A stretch of 51,042 nucleotides of DNA from an uncultured Oscillospiraceae bacterium (GTDB taxonomy: Bacteria; Bacillota; Clostridia; Oscillospirales; Oscillospiraceae). The stretch covers positions 1 through 51,042 of the forward strand of contig CATLEJ010000003.1 in the NCBI GenBank assembly GCA_949916125.1, written 5' to 3'. Positions within the stretch are counted from its first letter, which is position 1. Every line of letters begins with the position of its first letter. The notes under the pieces were generated by a model, which saw nothing but the letters and a program-made list of their open reading frames with translations, had not been told where the DNA came from and did no database searches. The position numbers were made by a program, and so were the translations under genes. Shown here piece by piece: positions 26,400-35,541 of this stretch.

Positions 26400-27107
26400 T
26401 TATGATCTTTCCATGGGCGGACGGGGGCCGAACAGCGCGGTCCCCACCCGCACGCAGGTGGAACCGGCGGCCACGGCGTCCGGGTAATCGCCGCTCATGC
26501 CCATGGACAGCACGTCCATATCTATCCCATTATCGCCTATTTCCTGTCTTATGTCAACAGCTAATTGGCGCAGGGCTTCAAAAAAATGGAGATTTCCCCC
26601 GTCCTGGGTGGAAGCCGGGGGGATGCACATCAGGCCCCGCAGCCGCACATGGCCCAGCCCCGCGGCGGCCCGGGCGGCGGGCAAGGCGTCCCCGGGGGCA
26701 AAGCCGGACTTGGAGGCCTCCCCGGCCAGGTTGATTTCCAGCAGGATGTCCTGGACAATGCCCAGCTTTGCGGCCTGGGCGTCGATGGCCCGCAGCAGCT
26801 TGTCCGACGAGACGGAGTGGATCAGCGCCGCCTTCCCCACCACGTACCTCACCTTGTTGGTCTGCAGGTGGCCGATGAAATGGAGCTGCGCCCCCTCATA
26901 GGCGCGGTCCGCCAGGTGGGCGGTGAGCTCCTGCACCCGGTTTTCCCCGCAGGCGGTGATGCCGGCGGCGATGGCCGCCCGGAGGGTGTCCGAGCTCTGG
27001 GTTTGGGTGGCGGCCAGTCGGGTGATTTCCGACGGCTCCCGGCCCGCGGCCCGGGCCGCGGCGTCGATGCCCGAGCGCACCCGGGCGATATTTTCCCGAA
27101 GGCCCAT
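26400..27107 (-). CDS. yggS: YggS/PLPBP-family protein lacking the PLP lysine
   Basis: 235-residue member of the YggS (PLP homeostasis) family, an alanine-racemase-like barrel without the second domain. GENRVQEL, HFIGHLQTNK, SGFAP, LRGLMCIPP, LSMGMSGDYPDAV and the CVRVGTALFG end are all present. The Schiff-base lysine is not: the family motif VSKTKP / ATKxQ reads AATQTQS here, with Gln35 (CAA) where Lys (AAA) is expected. A single base change explains it. The protein may not bind PLP covalently. AAAGGTGG precedes the ATG, which overlaps the end of the HlyD gene. Confidence 0.93.
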   Translation of the reverse strand: MGLRENIARVRSGIDAAARAAGREPSEITRLAATQTQSSDTLRAAIAAGITACGENRVQELTAHLADRAYEGAQLHFIGHLQTNKVRYVVGKAALIHSVSSDKLLRAIDAQAAKLGIVQDILLEINLAGEASKSGFAPGDALPAARAAAGLGHVRLRGLMCIPPASTQDGGNLHFFEALRQLAVDIRQEIGDNGIDMDVLSMGMSGDYPDAVAAGSTCVRVGTALFGPRPPMERS

Positions 27108-27108
27108 C

Positions 27109-28371
27109 TCACTTTACCACCTTTCCGTCGTAGATGCCGGCGGAGTTCAGGATGACGTCGTCCCCCGCCCGCAGGCGGTCGGCGGCGCCGGGGTCCACCG
27201 GGCGCACCAGGTAAAAGTTGTCGTCGGTGTACAGCAGCTCCACCTCCTGCCCCCAGGACTGGGAGCGGATCACGGTGTAGACCTTGTAGTGGTTGACCTG
27301 CCGGGTGGAGCCGTCCTCCTGTTCTTCCTCCACCGTCTCCACCCGCAGGGCCTTCCGGGGGATGCGGATGCCGTCCAGCTGCCGGATGACCACGTCCACC
27401 GTCTCCACCCGCAGCAGGGTGGTGTCCGCCAGGTGGGAGCGGCAGGAGAAGATGGCCAGGGTCTGTTCATCCTCCAACACCACCCGCTCCAGCGTCATGG
27501 GGATCTGGCCGAAATAGTCGCCGGAGAAGGACAGGCTGTAGGTCTTGCCCGACTGGAGCCCGGAATCCCGGCCGGGGATCAGGGCGGCATAGTACCAGGT
27601 GGAGCTGGTAATGAGCTTGCCCACCTGGTTGGCCGGCGGGGTGGGCTTTTGGGCCAGCAGGTCGGCCAGGCCGGCGGCGGTGAGGTCGTCCAGCATGGCG
27701 GGGGTGATCACGCTCTCCCAGCCGTCCACCGAGCTGGAGAACACCCCGGAGACCGGGGTGTACACCGTCCGGGACACCTGGCTGAGGGACTGGCTGAGCC
27801 GGGTCAGCTCCGCCTGCCGGTCCTGGATGAGCTGCTCCATCTGCCCGGCGGCGGCGGTGTCGCCGTAGGTATAGTCCCGCTTGAACACCATGGTGCGCAG
27901 GTTGAGGGCATATTCCTCCAGGGCGGTGAGGTCCCCCCGGGCGGTGAGGGCGCGCAGGGCGGTAATGGACGAGATCACCTGGGCGTCCAGCCGGGAGGCG
28001 TTGGCGGTTTGGGTGCCGGAGGCCAGGGCAAACTGGAGCTGTTCGATCTCGGCGGACAGCGCGCGGATGGACTGCCGGGCGGACAGGGCGGAGGAGTCGC
28101 TGTACAGCAGGGCGGCGGCCTGCCCGGCGGCGGCCTTCTCCCCCTCCGCCAGGACATGGTCCACATAGCTGCCGCCGGAGTCGGGCAGCACGGTCTCCTG
28201 CCGGACCAGGATGCCGGTGGCCTCCACCCCCACGTCCTGGGAGTAGGCATAGGCGCGGACGGTGACCAGCGGTTCCTCCCAGCCCCGGAACAGGGAGACG
28301 GCCAGGTAGACGGCCACGCCGGCGCACAGCACGGCGATCATCACCTTGGTGGCCAGGGTGCTTTCTTTCAT
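27109..28371 (-). CDS. HlyD-like membrane-fusion protein of the sepF cluster
   Basis: 420 residues. One N-terminal transmembrane helix (TLATKVMIAVLCAGVAVYLAVSLF), a barrel-sandwich/lipoyl-like half (VEATGILVRQETVLPDSGGSYVDHVLAEGEKAAAGQ), a long coiled coil (residues 95-200), then a beta-barrel and tail. This is the HlyD-type adaptor commonly found next to yggS-sepF in Clostridia; no partner transporter is nearby. Probably has an envelope role in division. Ends in a TGA overlapping the yggS ribosome site, so it is cotranscribed. Confidence 0.8.
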   Translation of the reverse strand: MKESTLATKVMIAVLCAGVAVYLAVSLFRGWEEPLVTVRAYAYSQDVGVEATGILVRQETVLPDSGGSYVDHVLAEGEKAAAGQAAALLYSDSSALSARQSIRALSAEIEQLQFALASGTQTANASRLDAQVISSITALRALTARGDLTALEEYALNLRTMVFKRDYTYGDTAAAGQMEQLIQDRQAELTRLSQSLSQVSRTVYTPVSGVFSSSVDGWESVITPAMLDDLTAAGLADLLAQKPTPPANQVGKLITSSTWYYAALIPGRDSGLQSGKTYSLSFSGDYFGQIPMTLERVVLEDEQTLAIFSCRSHLADTTLLRVETVDVVIRQLDGIRIPRKALRVETVEEEQEDGSTRQVNHYKVYTVIRSQSWGQEVELLYTDDNFYLVRPVDPGAADRLRAGDDVILNSAGIYDGKVVK

Positions 28372-28402
28372 GGGATCAGTCCTTTTTCTTTATGCTATCC
28401 CG

Positions 28403-28476
28403 GGCGGGGCGGTGGGGACACCGCCCCCTACAGCAGGGGCCGATGTCCTCATCGGCCCGCAGGTTCCCCTTGGGGG
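28403..28476. repeat. Half copy of the TGTAGGGG palindromic element
   Basis: GGGCGGTG/CACCGCCC hairpin ending in CCCTACA, followed by GGGGCCGATG/CATCGGCCC. Relative of 10573-10644 and 35395-35464. Fills the gap between hfq and the HlyD gene. Confidence 0.55.
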
Positions 28477-28489
28477 TGGAGGGGCTGGG

Positions 28490-28735
28490 TTACGGCTCTA
28501 ACTCAACGGGGTGCTCGGGGGCGATGGTGGAGATGGCGTGCTTGTAGATCACCTGCTGCCTGCCGTCGGACACCACCACCACCACATAGGGGTCGAAGGC
28601 GGTGATGACCCCCCGGAGCTGGTAACCGTTCATCAGGAATACGGTGACCCGGGCGGCGAGGCGGCGGGCGGCGGCCAGGAAGGCGTCCTGGATATTGGGC
28701 TGCTTGTTGACGGAAACGGTGGAAGTCAGGCTCAT
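28490..28735 (-). CDS. hfq: RNA chaperone Hfq
   Basis: 81-residue Hfq. Sm1 region NIQDAFLAAARRLAARVTVFLMNGYQLRGVITAFDPYVVVV and Sm2 signature VIYKHAISTI, both near consensus. Hexameric ring that binds sRNAs and mRNAs. Downstream of miaA, as in many bacteria, but separated from it by copy 3 of the structured repeat (ends 22 nt before the ATG). AGGAGTG precedes the start. Confidence 0.96.
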   Translation of the reverse strand: MSLTSTVSVNKQPNIQDAFLAAARRLAARVTVFLMNGYQLRGVITAFDPYVVVVVSDGRQQVIYKHAISTIAPEHPVELEP

Positions 28736-28757
28736 GTAAATGCACTCCTATTTTTTT

Positions 28758-28895
28758 GTTGTCACGCTCCGAAACGGCCAAGACGTTCGGTCGCTTTCGC
28801 TTCGGCTCGGATAAAACCCGGCCCCGCTGCGCGGGCCCTGGGCTTTCATCCTCGCTCCGCTCCAAGCTCCCTCGCTGTCCGTTTCTCCGCGCTTC
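28758..28895 (-). repeat. Structured intergenic element, copy 3
   Basis: 138 bp between miaA and hfq, minus strand. Outer stem GAAACGG/CCGTTTC (GAAGCGG/CCGCTTC in copies 4, 5, 7: compensated), inner GGATGAAA/TTTTATCC, tip GGCCCGC-GCA-GCGGGGCC with one bulge. Ends GTGACAAC. Confidence 0.88.
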
Positions 28896-28909
28896 TGCTT
28901 TGAGCCTGT

Positions 28910-29854
28910 TTATTGTAGTCCAACATCCCTGATAAGTTCTGTCGAAAAAGAGAGGGCGGCGGAAAAATCTGGTATTTTTTCCCATTCAAACCAGTGGGCC
29001 TCCCGGTTCCGCCGGAACCAGGTGAGCTGGCGCTTGGCGTACTGCCGGGAGCGCAGCTTGACCTCCTGGGCCCCCTCGGCGGCTGGGCGCCCCCCCAGGA
29101 TGGCGGCGGCCAGCTCCTTGTAGCCAATGGCCTGCATGGCGGTGCAGTCCGGGGGCACGCCCTCGGCCAGCAGGGCGCGCACCTCCCCCTCCAGCCCCCG
29201 GGCCATCATCTCGTCCACCCGCCGGTCGATGCGCGCCCACAGGTCGGGGCGCTGGGCGAAGTTCAGCGCGATGGTCAGCGGGGTGTAGCGGGGGGGCAGG
29301 GCGCGGCTGTCCGCGTCGTGCCGGGAGAGGGGTTTGCCGGTGGACAGGAACACCTCCAGCGCCCGGATGGTGCGCTTTTCGTCGTTGGGGTGGATGCGGG
29401 CGGCGGCCTCCGGGTCCACCCGCTCCAGCTGGGCGCGCAGGGCGGGCAGGCCCTCGGCCTTCGCCTGGGCCTGGAGCTCGGAACGCAGGCCGCTGTCCGG
29501 CGTGAAGGGTGCGAACTGCCGCCCGGCGACCAGGTGGTCGATGTAGAGCCCCGTCCCCCCCGCCACAACGGGCAGCTTCCCCCGGGCCAGGATGCCGTCC
29601 ACGATGGGCACGGCCTGCTGGACGTACCGGGCCACGGAGTAATTTTCCCCCGGGTCGGCCACGTCGATCATGTGGTGGGGGACGCCCCGCTTTTCCTCCT
29701 CGGTGGGCTTGGCGGTGCCGATATCCATGCGGCGGTACACCTGCATGGAGTCGGCGGACACCACCTCCCCGCCCAGGCGCAGGGCCAGCTCCGCCGCCAG
29801 GTCGGTCTTGCCCGAGGCCGTGGGCCCGCAGATGACTAAAATATCAGGTTTCAT
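28910..29854 (-). CDS. miaA: tRNA dimethylallyltransferase
   Basis: 314-residue MiaA, which puts a dimethylallyl group on A37 of tRNAs reading UNN codons. P-loop GPTASGKT at 10-17, SADSMQVYRRMDIGTAKP, HHMIDVADP, VAGGTGLYI, and the zinc-finger-free end RRNREAHWFEWEK. Length normal. Upstream of hfq in the same direction. Confidence 0.97.
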   Translation of the reverse strand: MKPDILVICGPTASGKTDLAAELALRLGGEVVSADSMQVYRRMDIGTAKPTEEEKRGVPHHMIDVADPGENYSVARYVQQAVPIVDGILARGKLPVVAGGTGLYIDHLVAGRQFAPFTPDSGLRSELQAQAKAEGLPALRAQLERVDPEAAARIHPNDEKRTIRALEVFLSTGKPLSRHDADSRALPPRYTPLTIALNFAQRPDLWARIDRRVDEMMARGLEGEVRALLAEGVPPDCTAMQAIGYKELAAAILGGRPAAEGAQEVKLRSRQYAKRQLTWFRRNREAHWFEWEKIPDFSAALSFSTELIRDVGLQ

Positions 29855-29879
29855 GTGATTTTCCGGCGGCCCGCGTCCG

Positions 29880-31103
29880 TCAGCCCACGCCGCCGCTCTC
29901 CACCGGCCCGGCGGTCTGGGCGGGGTCGGTTTCGGCCGGGGCGGCGTCCTCCATCACCCGGTTCTGGTAGGCGGTGTACAGGGAGAAAAACCCGGCCGCG
30001 TCCAAGGCATCCAGGGCGGGGGCGCGGGTGAGCTCCGATTCCTCCAGCATGGCGGAGAGCTGCTGGTCCAGGGCGTACTCCCGGCAGTCGTCGGCGTAGT
30101 CTTCGGGGTTTTCCACCTGGCCCCGGAGGATGATGTGGTAGCCGTAGGTGGACTCCACGATGCCGGACAGCTCCCCCAGCTTCAGGGCCAGGGAGGCTTC
30201 CTCAAACTCGGGCACCATTTCGCCGGGGACGGCGGTGTAGCCGTCGGGGGCGGCCAGGGCGCCGTCCTCCCCGCGGCCGTCCTCGCTGAACTGGTTCATC
30301 AGCTCGTCAAATTTGGCGTCCAGATTGTCCGCCGCCTGGAGCTGGGCCAGGAGGTCCTCCGCCTGCTTCTTCTTCTCGGCGATCTGGTCGTCGGGCAGGG
30401 GCTGGCGGTTGTCGTCCACGGTCTTGAGCAGGATGTGCTTGACCTGGTAGACGTAATTGCCCAGCATCTCCTCCGTGGCGGCGGGCACCGCCGCGGCCAG
30501 CACGTTTTCATAGTAGGAGTTGGCGATGAACAGGAATTCCATCGACTGGTCGGAGAGGCCGTAGGCGGTTTTCATCAGGTCGTAGTTTTCCTGGCCGTCG
30601 GCCATCATGGTGGAGCGGGCCTTCTCCACCTGGGCGTCGGTGGGCAGGCAGCCCAGCTCCGCCGCCTTCTGGCGGAGGAGGGCGTTGTAGGCGGCGATGT
30701 TCACCGCGCTGTCCCGCATGAGGTCGGCATAGGTGGCGTCCCCGTCGGGGTCCGGCTTGTCGGTGAGCTGGAGGCCGAACATCCCGTACTGGCCGGTGAA
30801 GTTGGCGCAGCTCATGGCCAGCCAGTACAGCACCAGGTCGGCGGGCATTTCCGTGCCGTTGACAGTGAGCAGGGTGTCCCCGGCGGACAGGCCGGCGGAA
30901 AAGGCCAGGATGTCCTTGGACAGGTCCACCTCAACCGTGGGGCTGGGGTCGGGGTCGGCGGCGGCGCTGGGGTCCAGGGAGGGCAGGCCGGGGGACCCGG
31001 TGGGGTCGCCGGCGGTGGGCTGGCCGGCCAGGCCGCAGGCGCACAGGGAGAGGGACAGCGCCCCGGACAGGGCCAGGGCCGACAGTCGTTTCCAGATGTT
31101 CAT
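29880..31103 (-). CDS. PrsA-like lipoprotein peptidyl-prolyl isomerase
   Basis: About 407 residues from the ATG at 31103 (a TTG four codons upstream is possible, but GGAG fits the ATG). Signal peptide NIWKRLSALALSGALSLSLCACG with a lipobox, then a Pro/Asp linker, a SurA-N-like helical chaperone region (110-240), and a parvulin domain (YQVKHILLKT, ...FSEDGRGEDGALAAPDGY, YGYHIILRG). Extracytoplasmic folding helper. Ends with a Pro/Glu tail. Between miaA and mfd, same strand. Confidence 0.86.
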   Translation of the reverse strand: MNIWKRLSALALSGALSLSLCACGLAGQPTAGDPTGSPGLPSLDPSAAADPDPSPTVEVDLSKDILAFSAGLSAGDTLLTVNGTEMPADLVLYWLAMSCANFTGQYGMFGLQLTDKPDPDGDATYADLMRDSAVNIAAYNALLRQKAAELGCLPTDAQVEKARSTMMADGQENYDLMKTAYGLSDQSMEFLFIANSYYENVLAAAVPAATEEMLGNYVYQVKHILLKTVDDNRQPLPDDQIAEKKKQAEDLLAQLQAADNLDAKFDELMNQFSEDGRGEDGALAAPDGYTAVPGEMVPEFEEASLALKLGELSGIVESTYGYHIILRGQVENPEDYADDCREYALDQQLSAMLEESELTRAPALDALDAAGFFSLYTAYQNRVMEDAAPAETDPAQTAGPVESGGVG

Positions 31104-31227
31104 TTCATTCTCCAATCCATGAGATAAATTTGCCGAGGAAAGCCATGGAAGCCATTATACACCAAACGGGGCAGAAAAGCAAATTTAGGTTGCGGAGCCG
31201 CGGGCCGCAGGCAGGCGCAGCACGACT

Positions 31228-34200
31228 TCAGGGCGCCGGGGCGGGGAGCAAAGCGGCGTACCGCTCCACCGCCTGGGCGGCCGTGCGCAGGGGGTCCTCC
31301 CCCTTCTTCAGCTTCAGGGTGAGGGTGGGCTGCTTGTCAACCGGGGAGAACAGCATCCGCCCGGGGTACTGCCCCGCCAGGGCGGCGATGGACTCCAGGT
31401 CCAGCCGGTCCAGGGTGAAGACAAGGGCCCCGGCCTTCTGGGTGATCTCGGTGACGGCGCACTGAGCCGCCTGCCCCCGGAGCAGGGCCACCGAGATCAG
31501 GTTGTTCACCTGCCGGGGCGGGTCGCCGAAGCGGTCGATGAGCTCGTCGGTCATGTCGTCCGCGTCCTCACTGGTGCGGATGCGGGCGATCCGGCGGTAG
31601 AGGTCCATGCGCTGTCCCGGGTCGGGGACGTATTTGTCCGGGATGGAGGCCGCTATGGTGAGGTCCACCACGCACTCGGGCGCTCGCTCGGGCTTCTCCC
31701 CCTTCTCCTCCAGCACCGCCTCCTCCAGCAGCTTCAGGTACAGGTCGTACCCCACGCTCATGAGAAAGCCGGACTGCTCCGGGCCCAGCAGGTTGCCCGC
31801 GCCGCGGATCTCCAGATCCCGCATGGCGATCTTGAAGCCGGAGCCGAACTCGGCGTACTCCCGGATGGCGCTCAAACGCTTAGCCGCCACCTCGGTGAGC
31901 ACCTTGCCCTGCCGGTAGGTCATATAGGCGTAGGCCCGCCGGGGGGAGCGGCCCACCCGGCCCCGGATCTGGTGGAGCTGGGCCAGCCCCATCTTGTCCG
32001 CGTCCTCGATGATGAGAGTGTTCACGTTGGCGATGTCGATGCCCGTCTCGATGATGGTGGTGCAGACGAGTATGTCCACCTCGCCGTCGGAGACGCGGGT
32101 CATCACGTCGCCCAGCTCCTCCTGGCTCATCTTACCGTGGCCCACGGCGATGGACACGTCCTCCCCCAGCATCTCCTTGATGCGGGCGGCGGTGCGCTGG
32201 ATGGTGTCCACCCGGTTGTGGAGGTAGTACACTTGCCCGCCCCGCTCCAGCTCCCGGCGCATGGCGTCGGCCAGCACCGACCAGTCGTGCTCTAAGACGT
32301 AGGTCTGCACCGGCTGGCGGCTGGCGGGGGGCTCCTCGATGGCGGACATATCCCGTATGCCGGACAGCGCCATGTTCAGCGTCCGGGGGATGGGGGTGGC
32401 GGACAGGGTGAGCACGTCCACCTGCCGGGACATCTCCTTCAGCCGCTCCTTGTGGGTGACGCCGAAGCGCTGTTCCTCGTCCACCACCAGCAGGCCCAGG
32501 TCCTTGAACCGCACGTCCTTTTGCAGCAGGCGGTGGGTGCCGATGAGCACGTCCACCGAGCCGTCCTCCACCCCGGCCAGCGTCTTTTTGATCTGGGCGG
32601 GGGTGCGGAAGCGGCTGACCAGGTCGATCTCCACCGGGTACTTGGCGAACCGGCCCCGGGCGGTGAGGTAGTGCTGCCGGGCCAGCACGGTGGTGGGCAC
32701 CAGGATGGCCGCCTGCTTGCCGTCCAGCACGCACTTCATCACCGCCCGCAGGGCCACCTCCGTCTTGCCGTAGCCCACGTCGCCGCACAGCAGCCGGTCC
32801 ATGGGCCGGGGGGCCTCCATGTCCCGCTTGATCTCGGTGACGGAGCGGAGTTGATCCTCCGTCTCGTCGTAGGGGAAGTCGTCCTCGAACTCCTTCTGCC
32901 AGGGGGAGTCGGGGGCGAAGGCGTACCCCGGCTGCCGCTGCCGCTGGGCGTAGAGCTGGATCAGCCCCTTGGCCAGATCCTTCACCGCCTTCCGGGTGCG
33001 GGCCTTGGCCTTTTCCCAGTCGGTGCCGCCCAGCTTGGACAGCTTTTTCTTTTCCGGGTCGTCCCCGCCGCCGATATACTTGGAGATGGCGTCCAGCTGG
33101 GTGGCGGGGACGTAGAGGGTGTCCGTGCCGGCGTAGGCCAGCTTGACGTAGTCCTTGTCCACCCCGTCCACCTGCATCTTCACCATGCCCACAAAGCGGC
33201 CGATGCCGTGGTGCTCATGCACCACCAGGTCGCCGGGGGTGAGGTCGGTGAAGGAGTCCACCCTCCGCCGGTCCGCGGCGTGCTTGAAACGCCGGCCCTT
33301 TTTCCGGGGCCCGTCCCCGCCCTCGGTGAGGACGGCATAGGGGCAGCCGATGTAGTCAAACCCGGCGGACAGGCCCCCCACGGCGATGGTGATGTTCCCC
33401 GGCTGGGGCAGCTCGTGGAGCTGGAAGTCCACGGCGGAGCGGATCTTCCGCTCCCGGAGGAGGGCCTGCAAATTCAGCGCCCGCTGCTCGCTGCCCACCA
33501 GCACCACAGCGCCGGTATTGGCGTTTTGCAGCTGGGTGAGGTCTGCCGCCGCCGCGTCCAGGCTGGCCCCGAAGGAGGGGAGCTGCCGCCCCTGGGCGGT
33601 GAGCACCGCCTTGGGGGGCAGGGGGGCGGCAGAGGTGGTGAAGGAGTCCAGGAAGCACAGGGCGTGCTCGGACAGCTGGGCCATCAGGTCGTCCATCCCG
33701 GCGGCGAAGACGGCGTGCTTCCCGTCCACCGCGCCGTTTTCCATGAGGGTTTTTACGTCCTCCCCCAGCTGCCACAGCCAGTTCTTGCCCCGCTCCGCCA
33801 CCCGGCTGGACTCGGACAGGCACACGATGGCGTCCGGGGGCAGGTGGTGGGCGGCGGTGGCCAGGGTTTTGTACCGGGCGGGCAGGCGGCTGTCCCCCAG
33901 CCGCTGCCACTGTCCGTTTTCATCTCTCACCGGGAGCAGCTCGCTGACCGGCAGGAACTCCGCTTTGTCCAGCCTGCCCGTCCGCCGCTGGGAGGACACG
34001 TCGAACAGGCCCATGGAGTCCACGTCCCGGTCCCAGAACTCCACCCGGACGGGGTTATCCATGCCGGGAGAAAACACATCTAAAATGCCCCCCCGCAGGG
34101 CGAACTGGCCCGGCCCCTCCACCTGCTGGCACCGGGTATAGCCCAGGGCGGCCAGCCGGCCGGCCAGCTCCTCCGGGTCGTAGCTGCCGGACACATCGAT

Positions 34201-34620
34201 CTCTACCACGTGGTCGGCCAACTCCCCGGGGGGCAGGGTGCGCTGTAAGAGCCCCTCCACCGTGGCGGCGATGAGGGGGGCCTTCCCCTGGGCCATGGCC
34301 CGGAAGGCGGCGACGCGCTGGTGCTCCCACTGGCGGGAGGCCACTGCCCCCTCGTGAAACAAAAACTCCCGGGCGCAGATCAGGGTGGCGGGCACGCCGG
34401 TCAGCGCCGTCACGTCGGCGGCGAGACGCCGGCACTCCCCCTCGTCGGCGCACACCAGCACCACGGGCACCCCCAGCCGGGTGAGCAGCCCGGCGGCGAA
34501 GTGGGCCCGGTGGACGGGGGACAGGCCGGACACCTCCACCGGGGAGCGGCCGGCCTCCAGGGCGGCCTCCAGCCGGAGGAACTCCGGCACCGTATTCAGA
34601 ATGTTCAGAAGCTGTTTCAT
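31228..34620 (-). CDS. mfd: Transcription-repair coupling factor Mfd
   Basis: 1130 residues. UvrB-like N-terminal modules, RNA-polymerase-interacting Tudor-like domain (TPGDLVVHEHHGIGRFVG), SF2 helicase with Walker A GDVGYGKTE, DEEQRFGVTHKERLK, SATPIPRTL, QIRGRVGRSPRRAYAYM, and the TRCF C-terminal domain. It moves stalled RNA polymerase off lesions and recruits UvrA. I set the start at MKQLLNIL (GAGGTGC upstream); the frame runs on upstream through copy 4 of the structured repeat, which is not protein. Pth-mfd order as in Bacillus. Confidence 0.97.
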   Translation of the reverse strand: MKQLLNILNTVPEFLRLEAALEAGRSPVEVSGLSPVHRAHFAAGLLTRLGVPVVLVCADEGECRRLAADVTALTGVPATLICAREFLFHEGAVASRQWEHQRVAAFRAMAQGKAPLIAATVEGLLQRTLPPGELADHVVEIDVSGSYDPEELAGRLAALGYTRCQQVEGPGQFALRGGILDVFSPGMDNPVRVEFWDRDVDSMGLFDVSSQRRTGRLDKAEFLPVSELLPVRDENGQWQRLGDSRLPARYKTLATAAHHLPPDAIVCLSESSRVAERGKNWLWQLGEDVKTLMENGAVDGKHAVFAAGMDDLMAQLSEHALCFLDSFTTSAAPLPPKAVLTAQGRQLPSFGASLDAAAADLTQLQNANTGAVVLVGSEQRALNLQALLRERKIRSAVDFQLHELPQPGNITIAVGGLSAGFDYIGCPYAVLTEGGDGPRKKGRRFKHAADRRRVDSFTDLTPGDLVVHEHHGIGRFVGMVKMQVDGVDKDYVKLAYAGTDTLYVPATQLDAISKYIGGGDDPEKKKLSKLGGTDWEKAKARTRKAVKDLAKGLIQLYAQRQRQPGYAFAPDSPWQKEFEDDFPYDETEDQLRSVTEIKRDMEAPRPMDRLLCGDVGYGKTEVALRAVMKCVLDGKQAAILVPTTVLARQHYLTARGRFAKYPVEIDLVSRFRTPAQIKKTLAGVEDGSVDVLIGTHRLLQKDVRFKDLGLLVVDEEQRFGVTHKERLKEMSRQVDVLTLSATPIPRTLNMALSGIRDMSAIEEPPASRQPVQTYVLEHDWSVLADAMRRELERGGQVYYLHNRVDTIQRTAARIKEMLGEDVSIAVGHGKMSQEELGDVMTRVSDGEVDILVCTTIIETGIDIANVNTLIIEDADKMGLAQLHQIRGRVGRSPRRAYAYMTYRQGKVLTEVAAKRLSAIREYAEFGSGFKIAMRDLEIRGAGNLLGPEQSGFLMSVGYDLYLKLLEEAVLEEKGEKPERAPECVVDLTIAASIPDKYVPDPGQRMDLYRRIARIRTSEDADDMTDELIDRFGDPPRQVNNLISVALLRGQAAQCAVTEITQKAGALVFTLDRLDLESIAALAGQYPGRMLFSPVDKQPTLTLKLKKGEDPLRTAAQAVERYAALLPAPAP

Positions 34621-34633
34621 GGGGCACCTCGAT

Positions 34634-34771
34634 GTTGTCACGCTGCGAAGCGGCCAGGACACTCGGTCGCATTCGCTGCGACTCACTTCACAAACAGAAT
34701 CGCTGCGCGATTCTTGGTTTGTAAAGTTCGCTCCGCTCCAAGCTCCCTCGCTGTCCGCTTCTCCGCGCTTC
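34634..34771 (-). repeat. Structured intergenic element, copy 4
   Basis: 138 bp between pth and mfd, minus strand; ends 13 nt before the mfd ATG. Outer GAAGCGG/CCGCTTC, inner ACTTTACAAA/TTTGTGAAGT (ten pairs with one wobble), tip AGAATCGC-GCA-GCGATTCT. The inner stem shares almost no sequence with other copies but is fully paired. Confidence 0.9.
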
Positions 34772-34775
34772 GCGC

Positions 34776-35363
34776 TCAATTAAACCGGTTCATGGCCTTC
34801 TGGGGGCCGTCCTTCAGGTAGCAGGCCGCGGCCTCCGCCGCCCGCTTGACGGCCTCGTCCATGACCTTCTTGTCCTCCCCCTGGAGCTTGCCCAGCACCC
34901 AGTCCGCCATGTCGTAGTCCGGGTGGGGCTTGCCCCCTACGCCGATCTTGATCCGGGGGAACTGGTCCGTGCCCAGGTGCTGGATGACGCTTTTCAGGCC
35001 GTTGTGCCCCCCGGCGGAGCCGCCCGTCCGAATGCGCAGCTTGCCCAGGGGCAGATCCACGTCGTCGGAGATCACCAGCACGTGGTCGGGCGGGAGCTTG
35101 TAAAACCGCGCCGCCTCCCCCACCGCCTCGCCGGACAGGTTCATATAGGTGGTGGGCTTCATCACCAGCGCCCCCTGGCCACCGATCTCCGCCTGGGCGG
35201 TGAGGGCCTTGAACTTTACCCGGTTGATGGCAAAACCCCCCTTGTCCGCCAGGGCGTCCACGGCCAGAAAGCCCGCGTTGTGACGGGTGCCGTCGTACTT
35301 GTCCCCCGGGTTGCCCAGGCCCACGATGAGCCAGGAGACAGGGGGCTTTTTTTGAAATAACAC
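34776..35363 (-). CDS. pth: Peptidyl-tRNA hydrolase
   Basis: 195 residues. WLIVGLGNPGDKYDGTRHNAGF with the catalytic His, KPTTYMNLSGEAV, DDVDLPLGKLRIR, GGSAGGHNGLKS and PRIKIGVGG are the family motifs. It frees peptides from dropped-off tRNAs. Start is GTG at 35363 with GAGGTG 7 nt upstream; the longer frame reads through the palindromic repeat. Copy 4 of the structured element starts 4 nt after its stop. Confidence 0.95.
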   Translation of the reverse strand: MLFQKKPPVSWLIVGLGNPGDKYDGTRHNAGFLAVDALADKGGFAINRVKFKALTAQAEIGGQGALVMKPTTYMNLSGEAVGEAARFYKLPPDHVLVISDDVDLPLGKLRIRTGGSAGGHNGLKSVIQHLGTDQFPRIKIGVGGKPHPDYDMADWVLGKLQGEDKKVMDEAVKRAAEAAACYLKDGPQKAMNRFN

Positions 35364-35394
35364 AGGCCGCACCTCGCAATTCAGGCAATTATCA

Positions 35395-35464
35395 TGTAGG
35401 GGCGGACATTGTCCGCCCGTTGGAACAGGCCGCAGGCAGCGGGCGCGCAATGCGCGCCCCTACA
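35395..35464. repeat. TGTAGGGGCG...CGCCCCTACA palindromic element, copy 2
   Basis: 70 bp with terminal inverted repeats TGTAGGGGCG/CGCCCCTACA. Each half carries its own hairpin: GGCGGACA/TGTCCGCC and GGGCGCGCA/TGCGCGCCC. Same architecture as 10573-10644. Non-coding, between prs and pth; it could be a MITE-like element. Confidence 0.78.
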
Positions 35465-35474
35465 AAGGGCACAA

Positions 35475-35504
35475 CCGCTCCGGGGCGCACTGGCCCCGGA
35501 GCGG
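35475..35504. terminator. Hairpin after prs
   Basis: CCGCTCCGGGGC/GCCCCGGAGCGG, 38 bp past the prs stop. T-rich only on the plus side (GTTTTC), weak on the prs side (TTGTG), so termination of prs is plausible but not certain. Confidence 0.5.
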
Positions 35505-35541
35505 GTTTTCTCTCTCTATAGGTTTGGAACCGTTCGGAGCG

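Noticed and set aside
34621-34779. N-terminal extension of Mfd starting at 34779
   Set aside because: The extra codons are exactly structured-element copy 4; the ATG at 34620 has a ribosome site and the normal Mfd start.
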